From Zeugodacus cucurbitae (taxonomy: Eukaryota > Arthropoda > Insecta > Diptera > Tephritidae): a stretch of DNA of 64,000 nt. Shown here one piece after another: positions 22,265 through 35,409 of this stretch. The notes under the pieces were generated by a model, which worked only from the letters and a program-made list of their open reading frames with translations, was not told the DNA's origin and ran no database searches. Both the position numbers and the translations under genes were made by a program. Every line of letters begins with the position of its first letter. The stretch's first letter is position 1. The DNA lies in assembly GCF_028554725.1 (NCBI RefSeq), contig NC_071670.1, positions 68,051,001-68,115,000 of the forward strand, read 5' to 3'.

Positions 22265-24188
22265 GTAAGTGTCGACAGCAGTGTTGCTGACTTTGAACTT
22301 AAAGAAGAGGTGGATGAAGTGTATGGTAAAGAAGAAAACGATGAGGATGATGTCGAAGATGTCGTTGAAGAGAATTCCGAAGAAGATGTAAGTGATGTAG
22401 AATCGATTGAAACGGTATTTCATATAGAAGAAGTGAATGACGATGAAGAAGTAGAAGAAGAAAAGGAGGAGGATATAGAAGAGGACAATGGAGAAATATT
22501 GGCAGACAATGTAGAAGAGGAACAAGAAGAAGAAGAAGAAGAGTTAAAGAATAGGGAAGTGGAAGATTTAGAAGTGTCGAATAACGTAGAAGAAAATGAA
22601 TGTGAAGAAAACTCGTCACAAGACGTGGAACAATTAACCAATGGAGACGAACAACCCGAAGCGGAAGATCCTGATGAAAATGAGCTCACAGTGGAGGAAG
22701 AAAATCCTGTTATGGAAGAGTCACTTTTTGATGATTTAGATGATGAGGAGCCCCAAGTTGATGAGGAATCTGCTGATGAAAACCCTGCAAATGAGGAAAA
22801 AGCTACCGAAGTAGAAGTTGAAAATGAAGAAATGAAAGTAGAAGTTGAAGCTGAAGAAACTGAAGTAGATGTTGAAGAAGAAGATGAAGAAACTGAAGTA
22901 GAAGTTCAAGGTGAAGAAACCGTAGTAGAAGTTGCAGAAACGGAAGTAGAAGTTGAAAATGAAGAAACGGAAGTAGAAGTTGAAGATGAAGAAGTTCAAG
23001 TAAAAGATGAAGAAACTGAAGTAGAAGTTCAAGATAAAGAAACCGAAGTTGAAGTTGAAGAAACGGAAGTAGAAGTTGATGAAACGGAAGTAGAAGTTGA
23101 AGAAACTGAAGTAGAAGTTGAAAAAACTGAAGTAGAAGTTGAAATTGAAGAAACGGAAGTAGAAGTTGATGAAACGGAAGTAGAAGTTGAAGAAACTGAA
23201 GTAGAAGTTGAAAATGAAGAAACGGAAGTAGAAGTTGAAGATGAAGAAGCTCAAGTAGAAGATGAAGAAACTGAAGTAGAAGCTGAAGAAACTGAAGTAG
23301 AAGTTCAAGATGAAGAAACCGAATTTGAAGTTGAAGAAACTGAAATAGAAGTTAAAGATGAAGAAACGGAAGTAGAAGTTGAAAATGCAGAAACGGATGT
23401 ATAAACTGAATATGAGGAAACTGAAGTAGGAGTTGAAGAAGAACTGAATGAAGAAGATGAAATAACTGAAGAAGAAGTTGTGGTAGAGGAAGTAGAAAAA
23501 CCGATTGAAGACGACGACGCAACTGCGGAAGAAGCGGAACTTGCTGAAGATGAAGAGGTTAGGGAAGATCAAGAACCTTGTGAAGTACATGAAGAGGTAG
23601 AAGAAGAACTGAATGAACAGGAAGAAGAAGGTGAAACAACTGAAGAAGAAGTTTTAGTAGAGGAAGTAGAAGAACCGATTGCAGATGACAAAGAAATTTC
23701 GGAGGAAGAAAATGTGGATGATGAAATTGAAAAAGAAATTGATAATGAAGAAAACTCTACTGGGGAGGTAGAAAATGATAAAGAATCTGCTGAGGAAAAC
23801 GAAAGTATAGAACAGGAAGAAGAAGAGCTTGCTATACTTGCTACACAGCTTTAGATGTTATTTTAGATGAGGTAGAAGAAGAAGACAACGAATTAGAAGA
23901 AATTAATGAAAATGCAATTGAAGAGGGTGACATTTAGAAGATGCTGTACAGGTAGAAGAAACAAATGAAGATGAAGAAATACCGGAACCTCTACAGGAAA
24001 TGGGTGAAGTAGATTCCCATTCCCACATAAATGAAGGTGAGGTAGAAATACTAAGTGATCAGATCGAAGTCGAAGATGAACCCCAAACGGTAAGTGAAAA
24101 CAACAATAAAGTCAAAGAAGAATACGACAATGAGGATGAAGAAGAAGAAGAGGATAATGTTAAAAAGTTCGAGTGTCGACCACGTAGG
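22265..24188 (+). pseudogene. Glu-rich repeat region, alternative extension of the acidic exon, frame broken
   Basis: The reading frame continues past the donor at 22265 for about 380 codons, dominated by Glu, Val, Asp and Thr. From about 22800 to 23400 there are about twenty imperfect copies of the heptad ETEVEVE, often spaced by NE, DE or QDE. The frame then meets a TAA at 23402. Acidic coding continues in the same frame to a TAG at 23852, then in two successive shifted frames (changes near 23851 and 23934) up to a second consensus donor after CRPRR at 24188. Without these three lesions the exon would encode about 670 residues. It may be a decayed low-complexity exon, a misassembled one, or a repeat only partly used. 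Confidence 0.45.
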
Positions 24189-27100
24189 GTAAGTCAAGTT
24201 ATAAGAGGCAGATGATATTACATATAGTCTGCATATAAATACTTACATACGCGCATTATATATAGGTAACATGCTTTTGTATTTGTGAAAAATGCAACAA
24301 CATTCATGTTACCGCTTTCAATCATACATACATATATGCTTATATTATGCAAAACTTCGCATTGTGTAGACAAGTCCGATAGTACGTACCAAGGCACTCA
24401 TCTTAAGGACAATAACACTTTGACATTTACGAGTGGCTGTCTCACACTTAAAAGCCTAAAACTCATATTTTTATATTTTTACAAAGCAACAACAACGCAA
24501 AGGTCGGACGGGGAGATTTATTAATACACACGTCTGCTGCATGGTACTATCTGCATCTAGCCACCAACACCACACACGCTCGTTTAGGGTTAAGAAGCAA
24601 TTTAAGTGACTTTAAGAAAATACAGCAAGGGCAATTTGTGGGAGGCAAGTCTTCAAATAGCAAAGATTTCTGTCTGTTTCGAACTCGAAACAGCCTTTAA
24701 GTTTTCAATGCCATGATTTTATAACTTTGTGGAGCAGTTCCAAATTTGTATAAATTGTGGAAAATTCCCTTTGTTGTGTTTTTGTAATCATTTATTTATT
24801 TGTTGGGGGCAACACACTCATTCTCACAATGGGGACTGCACAAGTCGTTGGCACTTAACATTCGATTCGCTTAATTGAAAAGCGTAAATAATCGCAGCCC
24901 AAGCAGCAGCATGTCTTGGCGCTCTTAAAAATGTCCAAGTAGATTTGTATACATATGTACATTTATAGTATATATATATGTATATATTTATATAAGCATA
25001 CATTGTACGTGTTCATGGGACAAATTCCTACGCTATAACGCAGAGCCAATGCTCCACATTTACTAATTGATTACAAATCGACCGTTAGACGAGCTGGAAC
25101 TGCATGAATCATGATTAAAACACAAAATATTTATACTTTTGTTGATAAATCACACTCTTCTCTGAGTGTGGAATATTGGGAATTTCTTAGTAAAGCATAT
25201 ATGAACTGTTACAGATAACTTGCTGAAATACAGACTAAGTCGTCGTATATAAGTGCATATCTCTAGTGCATTTTTAGTGGTTGCTGTTTTGCTTTTCATT
25301 TGATTTTGCTTTAGATATCGAGTACTACAGTACTGTACTCTTTATCACTCAACTGAAGCGGCGGATGTGCATAATAAAAATAAAAAATTCTTGATACAGT
25401 TCATGGAATAACTCTATGTGTACTCGGTTTGTCGATAAATTTAATTAACGCGAAAATCATATGTTATCAGAGAGGACTTTTTTATTACACTACAATTAAT
25501 GCGAATGAATTGTGTTATTTTTGAAGGTTGAATGTCAATAGAGCAACAGTGAACTGTTCACTTTTTGTTCAAAATGTACAATATCAAAACGATAGCCATA
25601 GCCATAATTTCGCTAGTTCTACTCGACCGGTTTATCTGAAATTTTTAGACAGTCTTCTTTAAAGACGTCTTTCGCTGGAACAATCCTCATCCCCAAATTG
25701 TAAACCTTGCCTATTCTTCAAATTTACATTTTTTTTAATGCGAAAAGATGAACAGAGTAGAACAAAATTTATTTTCTCCGTATAGTCGCCATTTTGTGAA
25801 AAAATAAATGTTTAGAATTTTTCGTAGTTCCAACCATAGCCTAGTGCCAATTTAGCCATATTTTTTTGTCAGATTGCTAAGAGTGTTGGTATCGTGAGTA
25901 TGGTCACTTGTTGCCACTTCATCAGCTGCTTATCTATGGAATTCTTAACTTTTTTATTTTTTCTATACGATATATGCTTCTTTTTAAAACTCTTACTTAA
26001 TTCCTCTTTTGGTTTATTGCAAATATACTATGTTCTTATTTTTTCAACGTGATCTACATATTTACCGGAGCTACGAAATTTCGAAATTTAATAAAAAAAA
26101 GTATTTCTAAAGGCATACATATTTTCAACCAATAAAACCACTCATGCGTCATGACTCATATTGTTATTGCAACAACATATTTTTTAATTAAGTAAGAGGT
26201 GGGCGTGGCTTATTACTTAAAACCAAAAATGGAATTATATCACGCGAAAATTATGACACCGTAGATCTTAAGGTAACCGTAAAAAAACAGTTCATTACGC
26301 TTTTTGATAAATTAGGGCGCTTCAGCTAGTATCATATATCCACCATACATACATATGGACATATACATATACAAACTATATGACTTTATGTATTGTCTCA
26401 GTATGCAAACAAGACGCTTATCTGCGTATAATTTTTATCACACTGATTTCATATGATAATTTAGTTATATAATTCGTATAATCTAAGTTTTTTGCTTAAT
26501 GCAGTATAAACAGACAGATATATACATATATACACACGGATATAGGTACACATTGTATGTACTATAATTATATTTATTGCATTGTACCCCTATTTAAGGC
26601 ACACGTAGCATATTTACTAACCATTTCCGAGCTGCATACATACATATACATTCATATATCTACTCTGTAGTTACTTCTGGGTGCCGTGCAAAGGCAGACT
26701 TCCCTCCTCGTATTAGAGTAGAATCTAAATTCAAATATGTGTGAATAATAAGTAGAAGAAATTAACTTATGATAACATTTTTATAAAAATAATTATATAT
26801 ATACAACCATTAAACATACGTACATATATGTGGGCCTGCATTTTCACTTCAAAGCACCGTGGCAACAACGACGTTAGCACGCCTACGAAAATTCGCCAAA
26901 GCTTTCTACTTATTGACTTTCCAAAACTCCGATAAAAAAAATACATTTTTGCGGCATGCAAATTCAACACCCATACATACATAGATACACACGCTTAAAC
27001 AAATTGTAGCTGAGAGTGGGTACCGTTAAAGTGAATTGACCAAAAACACAAAGCGTACGCAATTAAATAAGTATCTATACACAAGCGTTTATGAGCGCGC

Positions 27101-28280
27101 GCAAATCTACTTATACTTATCTCCAATATACATAACTGTACATACATACATACATACATATGTACCATACTATATGTACATGCACTTGTAGCTGCTGTGC
27201 TTTTGCCGACTGCTCAAGTAAAATGCCATAAAAATTGTCGCCATCGAAGCGCTCTAAAACAGCTTCATCATCAACAACAACTATGAAAACACAGCGCACG
27301 ACTAAAGGTGAGACCAGCCGCATTGTCTACCGTACATTCCGTCCGTCCGTCCGTCCGACCGTCGGTGCGTCGCTCGATTGCATTGATAAACGCTTGTAAG
27401 AAATGCAAAAAGTCGCCAAAGCAGTAAAATACTAAAGCACGCACAATACTCGTACAAGCGCGCAAAATTTCTTTCTTTCTATATGCCTTTAGCTGGCCGA
27501 GCGAGCATGCTTTAAGCGGATTTTGCAAATCAAGCGCATCACGCGCCTCGAATCGCAAATAAACACGCGTTTCGCGTAGCCGGCAAGCAGCTACCAACTA
27601 CCAGTTACCGGCTGCCACAGTCGGTCGGCACAGCGCACAGTTAAGCGAATGTGTCCGAGAGGTGAAAGTATTTAACTGAAATCTTTTGATGCGTTGAAAT
27701 GTGAAATGTGAATGCGGCCGCCAAGGTGATTGCTAATGGCTGGAGCAGCCAGCCACCAGCAGAAACAATTGCTATTTGCTTTTCGTTGTTGCAATAATAC
27801 ACACACACACACACTTGTACAAACTACTTACAATACATTTGTGTGTGCGCGTGTGTGTGAATGTCAGTTAGTTAGACGTTCATTAATACAGTTAAAAAAT
27901 ATTGATGACTTTGAGTCAATCGTACATTACTGAATGGCGAATGTCAGACAGAATTCAGCGACATTTTTAGAATGTACAAGTCAAAAAAGCGAGCGAATGA
28001 CACAGTTAGTTGTCTCAGTGATGCGCTAAACAACTGTGTTTAACGGTTGTGTGGACGAAAGCACGACAACCGAAATTTGCAGTTGCTACAGTTATAGTTT
28101 GGATAATATACAATATGGAGTATAAATAAAATGACTTCAGTTCCAAATGCCTGCGGGGTTAACGGCTTTGTTTTTGTGTCTTCTTGTTCCGCTTTAAGCG
28201 CACTTTCTTATAGCTTTGATTTTTTAAAACAACTACGAGTCTTCGGAAATAATTATTTTTCTATACAGATTTAACCTAAA
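24189..28280. other. non-coding spacer, possible second promoter near 27.3-27.7 kb
   Basis: Mostly AT-rich with ACATATGTATG and TACATACATACA repeats. From 27280 to 27730 CpG and GC content rise, with a CCGTCCGTCCGTCCGTCCG tract at about 27340 and a CA repeat at 27800. This could be an alternative transcription start with a noncoding first exon for the coactosin gene, but there is no clear TATA or initiator. No coding exon was recognised. Confidence 0.3.
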
Positions 28281-28284
28281 TTGG

Positions 28285-28440
28285 TTGTTGTTGTTCTAGC
28301 TACATGAAATATTACCCAAATAATTTTGAGGAATACAGTCCTTGGTCAGTTAAAAATCCAGGTCCGTTCCATTGCGTAGAACCGACTGTCGTGGGAAGGG
28401 TACCTAAATTTATATGGTTGTCTGGTCTTAGCGGGATCGC
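28285..28440 (+). repeat. dispersed repeat fragment (GTTGTTGTT ... CGACTGTCGTGGGA family)
   Basis: Shares the series TTGTTGTTGTT, a spacer, CCAGGTCCGTTCC, GTAGAACCGACTGTCGTG with the reverse complement of 54990-55205. The order and spacing fit a short interspersed element, but its ends were not resolved. The 89-codon open frame across it is not considered a gene. Confidence 0.45.
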
Positions 28441-28808
28441 GGTTTATTGGAATTTTGATGAGCTTGCTTGGTTAGGCGCGTCAATCGCACCCAAAGTAGC
28501 TTGGGAACATGTAGGAACTGTATTACATTTGCTACTGAACAGTTGTGCCTGGGCTAAGCTGGGCGAGCGCTGATTATACACCAGCACTTCTGATCCTTCT
28601 GACCTAAGGTGAAACGCAAGAAGTCTTCGGAGCCCTCGCCTTTAGCAATGTTTATCTCTGCTTAGTCATAGGGGTTCTGAGTGGCCATTAACTTGGGTTA
28701 CAATTCTTTGCAGATGACAGCTGAAGATGTTACTTGGTAGTAAATTTAAAGAAAATCTTCTTCACAAAATATTTATATGATGCTATATAAACTAGTTTAT
28801 TATATGAA

Positions 28809-29813
28809 ACAAGTAAGGAAGGGCTAAGTTCGGGTGTAACCGAACATTTTATACTCTCACAATTTATTTATTTAACTTAATTAATATTATATAATACACA
28901 ATTTGATCCACATATTCGTCATATATATTGTATAAAGTCCATTGAAAGTTGGAAACCCTAATGTTAGGTTAGAAGTACCGAAGTCCTCATATTCGATATA
29001 TGGGGCATTGAATACCTACGGTCCGATTTTTGCGATTTTTAGAATGGGGCTGCCACACTAAAAATGTAGTATTTGTGCAAAGTTCTGCACCGATATCTTC
29101 ACTAGTGCTTACTTTATATATTGTAAAGTAAACGATTCAGATGGACTTCAAAGTTCTGGTATATAGAAAGTAGGCGTGATTGTGAAGCGTTTTGGCCAAT
29201 TTTCACAACATATTATTGGGAGGTAAGGAAACTATTACAAACCAAGTTTCATTGAAATCGATCGAGTAGTTCCTGAGATATGGTTTTTGACCCATAAGTC
29301 GGCAACGCCACGCCCATTTTCCATTTTGTAAAATAAAACTGAGTGCAGCTTCCATCTGCCATTTCTTGTGTGAAATTTAGTGTTTCTGACGTTTTTGGTT
29401 AGTGAGTTAACCCACTTTTAGTAATTTTCAACCTAACCTTTGTATGGGAGGTGGGCGTGGTTATTATCCGATTTCTTTCATTTTTGGACTGTATTAGGAA
29501 TTGGCTAAAAAAAAACGACTGCAGAAAGTTTGGTTTATATAGCTTCATTGGTTTGCGAGATATGTATAAAAAACTTAGTAGGGGGCGGGACCACGCCCAA
29601 TTCCCAAAAAAAATTACATCCAAATATGCCCCTTCCGACGGACGGACCGACAGACGAACAGACATCCGGATTTCAACTCCACTCGTCATCCTGATCATTT
29701 ATATATATATAACCCCATATCTAACTCTTTTATTTCGTGGTGACACAAACAACCGTTATGTGAATAAAACTACATATAATACTCTGTGCAACAGATTGCG
29801 AGAGTATAAAAAT
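28809..29813 (+). repeat. dispersed repeat 'TATACTCTCGCAA' family, near full-length copy
   Basis: Begins AACAAGTAAGGAAGGGCTAAG with the intact hairpin GTTCGGGTGTAACCGAAC and ends in GATTGCGAGAGTATAAA. It is very similar to the copy at 14479 along its whole length but has a deletion before the GACGGACGGACC tract, so it is about 170 bp shorter. Confidence 0.75.
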
Positions 29814-32255
29814 TGAAAGAACATAAAGAAAGACACAATTTTTAGTAAATTTGTCTTCCAAAGTAATATCTTAAAGTTCTTAAAGTTTGTATATTAGTGA
29901 TCGGATATCCGGTCGCTAAAGTCTAATGATCGACAGAAGGGTTAATTAAATATTGTTTACTTTTGTGAAGTGATTTTGACAAATATTTATATTAGCTAGT
30001 ACCTATACAAGATACTACAACTGCTAGATATTATAATTATATTTAGACCCTGTTCGAAGACAGTTAATGTAATCTATATCTTCACCGTATCCAATGATAA
30101 CAAAACTATGCGCTCTCTTCGGCATGACTAATATTTATTTATGGTGTTGAATACAGTAAATAAATTATATATTTACCGGCAAAGAACTTTATCAATAAAA
30201 TTTATTGATTTCGAACGCATTATGTGGATATACACTTATATTCCACATTTTATAGCGGCGGTTTTAACAGTCACTCCAACTATATTGCAGACCGTCTACA
30301 ACCGCAAGCAAAACTCGAAATATTTCTTGAATAAAAAGGGGGATTGAAGTTATTTTTAAATACTTTAAACTACGCAGTCATAACTATGCAGTGCTACGCT
30401 ATTGAACACATACTTAGACTTACAAATGTATTTACCGTTTTATTTTCTCCTTACTTCGCCTCGAATCCCACAAAATATGCATATCTATCTTTTTATGCGC
30501 TGTCCTCACACGAACCCAAGCACATACTCGTAAATATGTTTGTAAAATATAAGTATCTACTCACTCTCACCTTCAGGATGAGTGAAGCAACGCATCGCAT
30601 CGCATGGGTGGGTGCAACGACGACGGCGGTGCCGCCGGTAGCAACGGCAGCACAACGCCAACAACGCACGCAACTCACACGCAACTTACACTCGGCAGCA
30701 TTTCCTACGCTGATTTTAAACTTGAAATTTATTAATAACCTTGCGGCGCATACTCAAATCGCATTCAATGGATGATACGCCGATTGTTTGGCTATATACG
30801 GGCACAAATACACACCATATATGTATATGTATGTGTGGCATGTACTTACTTGTAGTTAAGTAACAAGTTTGTGCGGGGGAACGCGGGGAGCGTGCTTGCC
30901 AAGTGCATGCGAGTGCCGGCTCCAGCTGAGGCGGCGTACAAGTACACTCGTGTGCACTCGTAAAATGTGTTCTATGACGATCGGCGTCGCACATTTTACC
31001 ACATTTTAACTCCACATATGGCCAGAAAATGTACAATAAAAAAAATGGCTAATAAGAAAAAGTGTGAGCATTAATAAAAAAATAAAACAACAACAAATGT
31101 ACATATAAGCAAATATAACAATAAAGGCAGCAATCAAAATAACAACGCCATAAAAGTAATGCAAGCAAGCAGAAAACAAAAAAACATAAAAGAAAAAATA
31201 CAAAAAAAGAATAAAAAATATAAAATAAAAAAAATTGTGTTACAAAATATATAAAAAAATGCCGTAACAAGTGAGCGCGCGATTTATGCGCTTCACAGGA
31301 AAATCATAAAAAATGAAAAGCAATAAAAATGCAATTTTTTAAATATTTTCGTAACAAACGTACGAGTATGTCTTATATCCGTTATGAATAAATACCGAAA
31401 TTTATGCCTACACTTCTTTAGTGCATTGCATTTAACGCCGCACGAGTTATACGTTAAATTTATGCAGATGCATCCACACTGTTGTTGATTAATTGCAAAT
31501 TACTAAACTACTTTGCAACGGCGCAAACTTGTAATATTCATAATACACAGGCCGACAGACGGGAGTGAAAACAAAATGCCGTAAATGTTAAGTTGCATGA
31601 CTTACAGTAGCCACTGTACGTTGGTATGTTTGCCTGTTTGTATGTCGATCCGCTTTGGCCATACAGTTAAGTGCCACAATGTCCGATTGGTCTGTGCACC
31701 GGCACTTAGATGAGTACATTCGCCCATACAAACATACATACCATATTACACACTACTGTAACGAACCATCAATTTATTCGTTCATTCATTATTGTGTAAA
31801 ATGAAATAATTATTTGCCTTATTTTTGCATCTTTTTCGCTTTCGATTTCGTTAGACTCACTTTTTTCCATACACTTTTGCCCGAAGTATTACATATGTAT
31901 ATACGATATTTATTTGGTTTGTAAAATGTCTGTAATTGTTGTTGGCGAAAAATCCATTATTGGCATAAAATTAAATTCAAACTAATTTAATTAATTAACC
32001 GTTATACTGAAATGAAAGTAGCCATTGAGGTGAGCGGCGCGCAGTTGTTAATGCTGACTTTGATTTTTGAAAAAAAAAAAAAAAATTGTTGTAAACACAT
32101 TAATATACAAAATGATAAATTAAATAAGTAAAGAAAATATATATTTTTTTTATTGCGTAAGAGATTTCTTCGTGTTTTGAAGAGTTCAGCTGTAATATCT
32201 TCCTTTCAATGAACACTGAGAAGTGACGAACCAAAAAACCTTTCATTTGCTTCGC
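29814..32255. other. non-coding spacer
   Basis: AT-rich with a GC-richer patch at 30590-30700 (GGCGGTGCCGCCGG) and at 30870-30960. A-rich simple sequence fills 31030-31260. No coding exon or RNA gene is supported. Confidence 0.4.
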
Positions 32256-32437
32256 AAATACAGTGGAACTTCTCTACTTCGAATCACCATAATCCACAAA
32301 AAAACTTCGAGTTAGAGAGACTTCCGAGTTACAGAAGGTAATTTGTATGAATTTTGACTTCTGTTGCCAATTCAATAGTTCGAATTATGGAGAACTACGA
32401 GTTAAAGCAGTTCGAGTTATGGAAGGTCAACTGTATA
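32256..32437 (+). mobile_element. MITE with pogo-like ends
   Basis: The left end ACAGTGGAACTTCTCTACTTCGAA and the right end TTCGAGTTATGGAAGGTCAACTGTA are imperfect inverted repeats of the CAGTNGAAC / TCGAGTTATGGA type. The interior repeats GAGTTA and GAATTATGG motifs. The element is about 180 bp and non-coding. A reverse-oriented relative lies at 44848-45036. Confidence 0.5.
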
Positions 32438-33551
32438 TGTATTTACAATGAGAGATCTAACGTAGACAGTTTAGCGCTTCAAGTGATTTAGACTGAAAGT
32501 GCATCTTTTACCAAATCTTTAAAGAATTAAAAGCTCTAAGCATTGGCAAATTTGCATATTTGAAACCCCAAAACCATCTTCAAGATCCGTCACAGTACTC
32601 ACTTTATTAAAACTATAAAAAAATTAATGAAAACTTAAAATAATGTTTACAATTAATATGGTATATATTCGCCTGTAACAGGAACAGAATTTTTAAAGTA
32701 TATGGATTATCCAAAATTTAAAAGGTGACTTGAGTTGTTATGTCAAACAATTCAGAAATTCTGATCTTGGGACACATCTTAGGTTACTTTGAAGAAACAA
32801 AATTTTTCTGTTAAACTCTCCACAAAAGGAATCTACTCCCCATTTAGACTTTTCTACACAATTGAAACTTAAACAAGCTAAATAGCTGAGCAAATTTCAA
32901 TATTTTAATATGCCTATATATTATATATACTTCAAGATATATAGCATATATGTACATACACATTTCCTCAAACATATAAGCATGTGCACTCCCTTTTATG
33001 GTTAAAATGTATGCGCGAGTCGTTCGCCTGGAGACACTTTGTTTCAATGCACTTAAGCAATAGTGAGAAACACCAAAAAAAAAACAGAATGTTCATTGGC
33101 AGTGGCACACTCCGGTGGCAGCAAGCTAATTAAACACTTCACCATTTAACACGACTTTATGGCTTAAGTGGTGAACAATGTGGGGACATATTGAAAAGTG
33201 TTGGTCATGAACTATGGCTATGTAGTCAAACATACAGAAGTTTATAAATGTAATGTATTCGGAAGCATATAGCTGTATAGCTTTGTCCATATATGGGTGA
33301 TGGGGATACACACTTCAAAATCTATAAAAACCAAAGTCAAAATATACTTTTTTATTTGACAAATTACCGGTTAATATGATAACCGCACAACAAAAAATGT
33401 TAGTTGCTAAAACTTAAAAACTATTCTTTGACCATTTTTTCTTCACAATTCAAATATGCTTCGAATTACATATATTCCTTATGGAAATGTCATAAAAACA
33501 CACTCGGATATTTTTTGAACGAAACAACTTAATGTCAATCGCTTTAATAGT
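32438..33551. other. intergenic, no gene seen
   Basis: AT-rich DNA without recognisable coding or repeat structure. Confidence 0.45.
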
Positions 33552-34033
33552 CTACATCCGTACTTGGCAGGAAATAAATCCGGTACGGTTCCAGCATTTG
33601 TATTTTTGAGCACATATTACACTCCAAAGTTTTATATTATATGACATCATAAGTTCATCTATTAAGTCTTCGTAATTTTCTGATTTATGGTTTCCTAAAA
33701 ACTTTTGGACAACGTTCACCAAACATTTCCAGTCGAGTTTTTTCAGATCATTCATATTTTCTATACAGTTCTTTTTATCAGTTACTGTATTACAAATATT
33801 GCTTCTTTAATTTTTGTCTCGCTGAGTCCGGATTTTCTCATCAATTTGGAGGTTTCGGTACAGGCAGTTCGGCACTCAGGCACTATGTAAGATGAGTCTG
33901 TTGGCCGAAGACAAGTTTGGTTACAATGTGGTGTGTTTGAACTTTGTTGCAATGCTCTTATTAAACTTATATGATCCCTTGGTTTGGTCCAAAGCATTAG
34001 TAAAGCAAATTGCCATAAATTGAAAAGTAACAA
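33552..34033 (-). pseudogene. relic of an expanded insect repeat-gene family
   Basis: Read on the minus strand, an upstream part contains LMLWTKPRDHIS, which resembles the WREPxDHxxDCYFC block of a widely expanded insect protein family. About 100 bases on, a second frame has DWKCLVNVVQKFLGNHKSEN, which resembles the AWKSFxxVVxNFLGNxKAxNY block of the same family. The two parts are in different frames with stops between, and the His/Asp-rich downstream region is missing. It is a dead fragment, probably spread with transposons. The assignment rests on remembered motifs. Confidence 0.4.
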
Positions 34034-35127
34034 CGACCGTCTTTTTGATCAGCAATAAATATTGTTTTTTTTAATCCTTAATAACTCTTCAATTTGTATG
34101 AAAAATATTTTTCATAATTTTATCACAAGATTAATTTATTTTAAAATATTTGAAGCAAAGAAGTAACAAAGGAATTTAGCTGATAACCTCCTTTATCAAA
34201 TACATATATACATTTTTATGAAAATACTTAACTTATTGATTTCACATTTAATTTTTCAAATAAAAAAATTTGCACAGGAAGGAGTCGCAGAGGCGATCAC
34301 TCTGCAAGAATTCCTTGAATTCGACGACTGAACTTTCGTGAACTGAAGTCAAGCGACAAAAGCAATGAGTCAGTTGATTAAAATACACACAAATAAACAA
34401 GCCATACCACCATATGGCACTCAAACACACACACACTGAGGGAGCGAAGAAATCGTATAAATAAAATTGTATTTAAATAAATATTTTGTATGCTCGTATG
34501 AAAACATGCGTTTGCTCATGAATCACATTTTAAGTGCGCATAACTCACACAAATGCATACAAAAGTGAACAGAAAAAGGCTAAATTACAGCCAAGGAAGT
34601 GCACAAGCAATGAAATTGTGCACAAAAACAACAAAAAAAACATTAAGAAGTACAAATGCATGCAGCGATATCAGCGCATTGCAAATTATGTACGCGTATG
34701 TAATGTATATAAGTAAATGCATATATGTATATGTATGAGTATATAATCCATTACAGCCACAAAATAAGAAGTGAAATCATTCTGCAAAACAAATCCAACA
34801 ATATCACTAAACTGCCAGTTTGAAAAGGAAATGCATAACATATACACATGCATAGCATAGCATAGCACACAATTATGCAAGTATTTCTAAGTACATATGT
34901 ACATATGTTTGAGTACATAGAACAGAATTTCTATGCCTTGAGGTCATTTCCTTCGATAAGAATTAATTGAGTATCGAGAAATTTGCTTTAATTATATTTA
35001 TACATATGTATAGTAAAACAATTGAAGCGCACATAACTGTCTCCTTTCAAAATTTGGACCAAGACGAAGGTTCCGTAAAAAAACTTACTTGAGGTACACA
35101 TACAAGTTCTCTAATGAATTTACGCGC
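34034..35127. other. intergenic, no gene seen
   Basis: AT-rich sequence with ACATATGTAC repeats. No coding or RNA feature was recognised. Confidence 0.45.
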
Positions 35128-35400
35128 TGTGTTCAAAAATAACGGTAATTTTCGCTTTTCGTGAAAAGCAAAAATATTTATTCATTCGTCTACATTGATG
35201 CCTCAAGGCATAGTTCGATATAATACACTTATGCTAGCGCTTCTCTCAATCGTCGAAACACTTCTCAGACTCGATTTTTGGGATAGCTCTTTCAGCGATT
35301 TGTCCGTATGCTTGTAAAACGACAACTCTTTAAGGTTCTCTTTATGTTTGAAAATAGGAAAACGTCAGATGGGGCCATGTCTGCTGAATCTGGGGTATCG
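35128..35400 (-). mobile_element. mariner-family transposase relic with terminal repeat
   Basis: Read on the minus strand the frame DTPDSADMAPSDVFLFSNIK matches the third catalytic Asp block of mariner transposases (YSPDLAPSDxxLFxxLK). It is followed by broken frames resembling the C-terminus. The terminal repeat is GTGTTCAAAAATAACGGTAA at 35129-35148, the inverse of the ends seen at 15837 and 18205. The 5' half of the element is missing. Confidence 0.65.
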
Positions 35401-35409
35401 TAGATATAT

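Noticed and set aside
22130..23590. Long minus-strand frames rich in Phe, Tyr and Leu opposite the acidic exon
   Set aside because: They are the reverse complement of the GAA/GTA repeat and have no domain or splice support.
28304..28573. 89-codon open frame with Trp-rich sequence
   Set aside because: Overlaps a dispersed repeat and has no recognised family; probably chance.
30344..30775. 143-codon frame with Ala/Thr-rich end
   Set aside because: Composition follows a local GC-rich patch; no splice sites, homologous domain or leader was evident.
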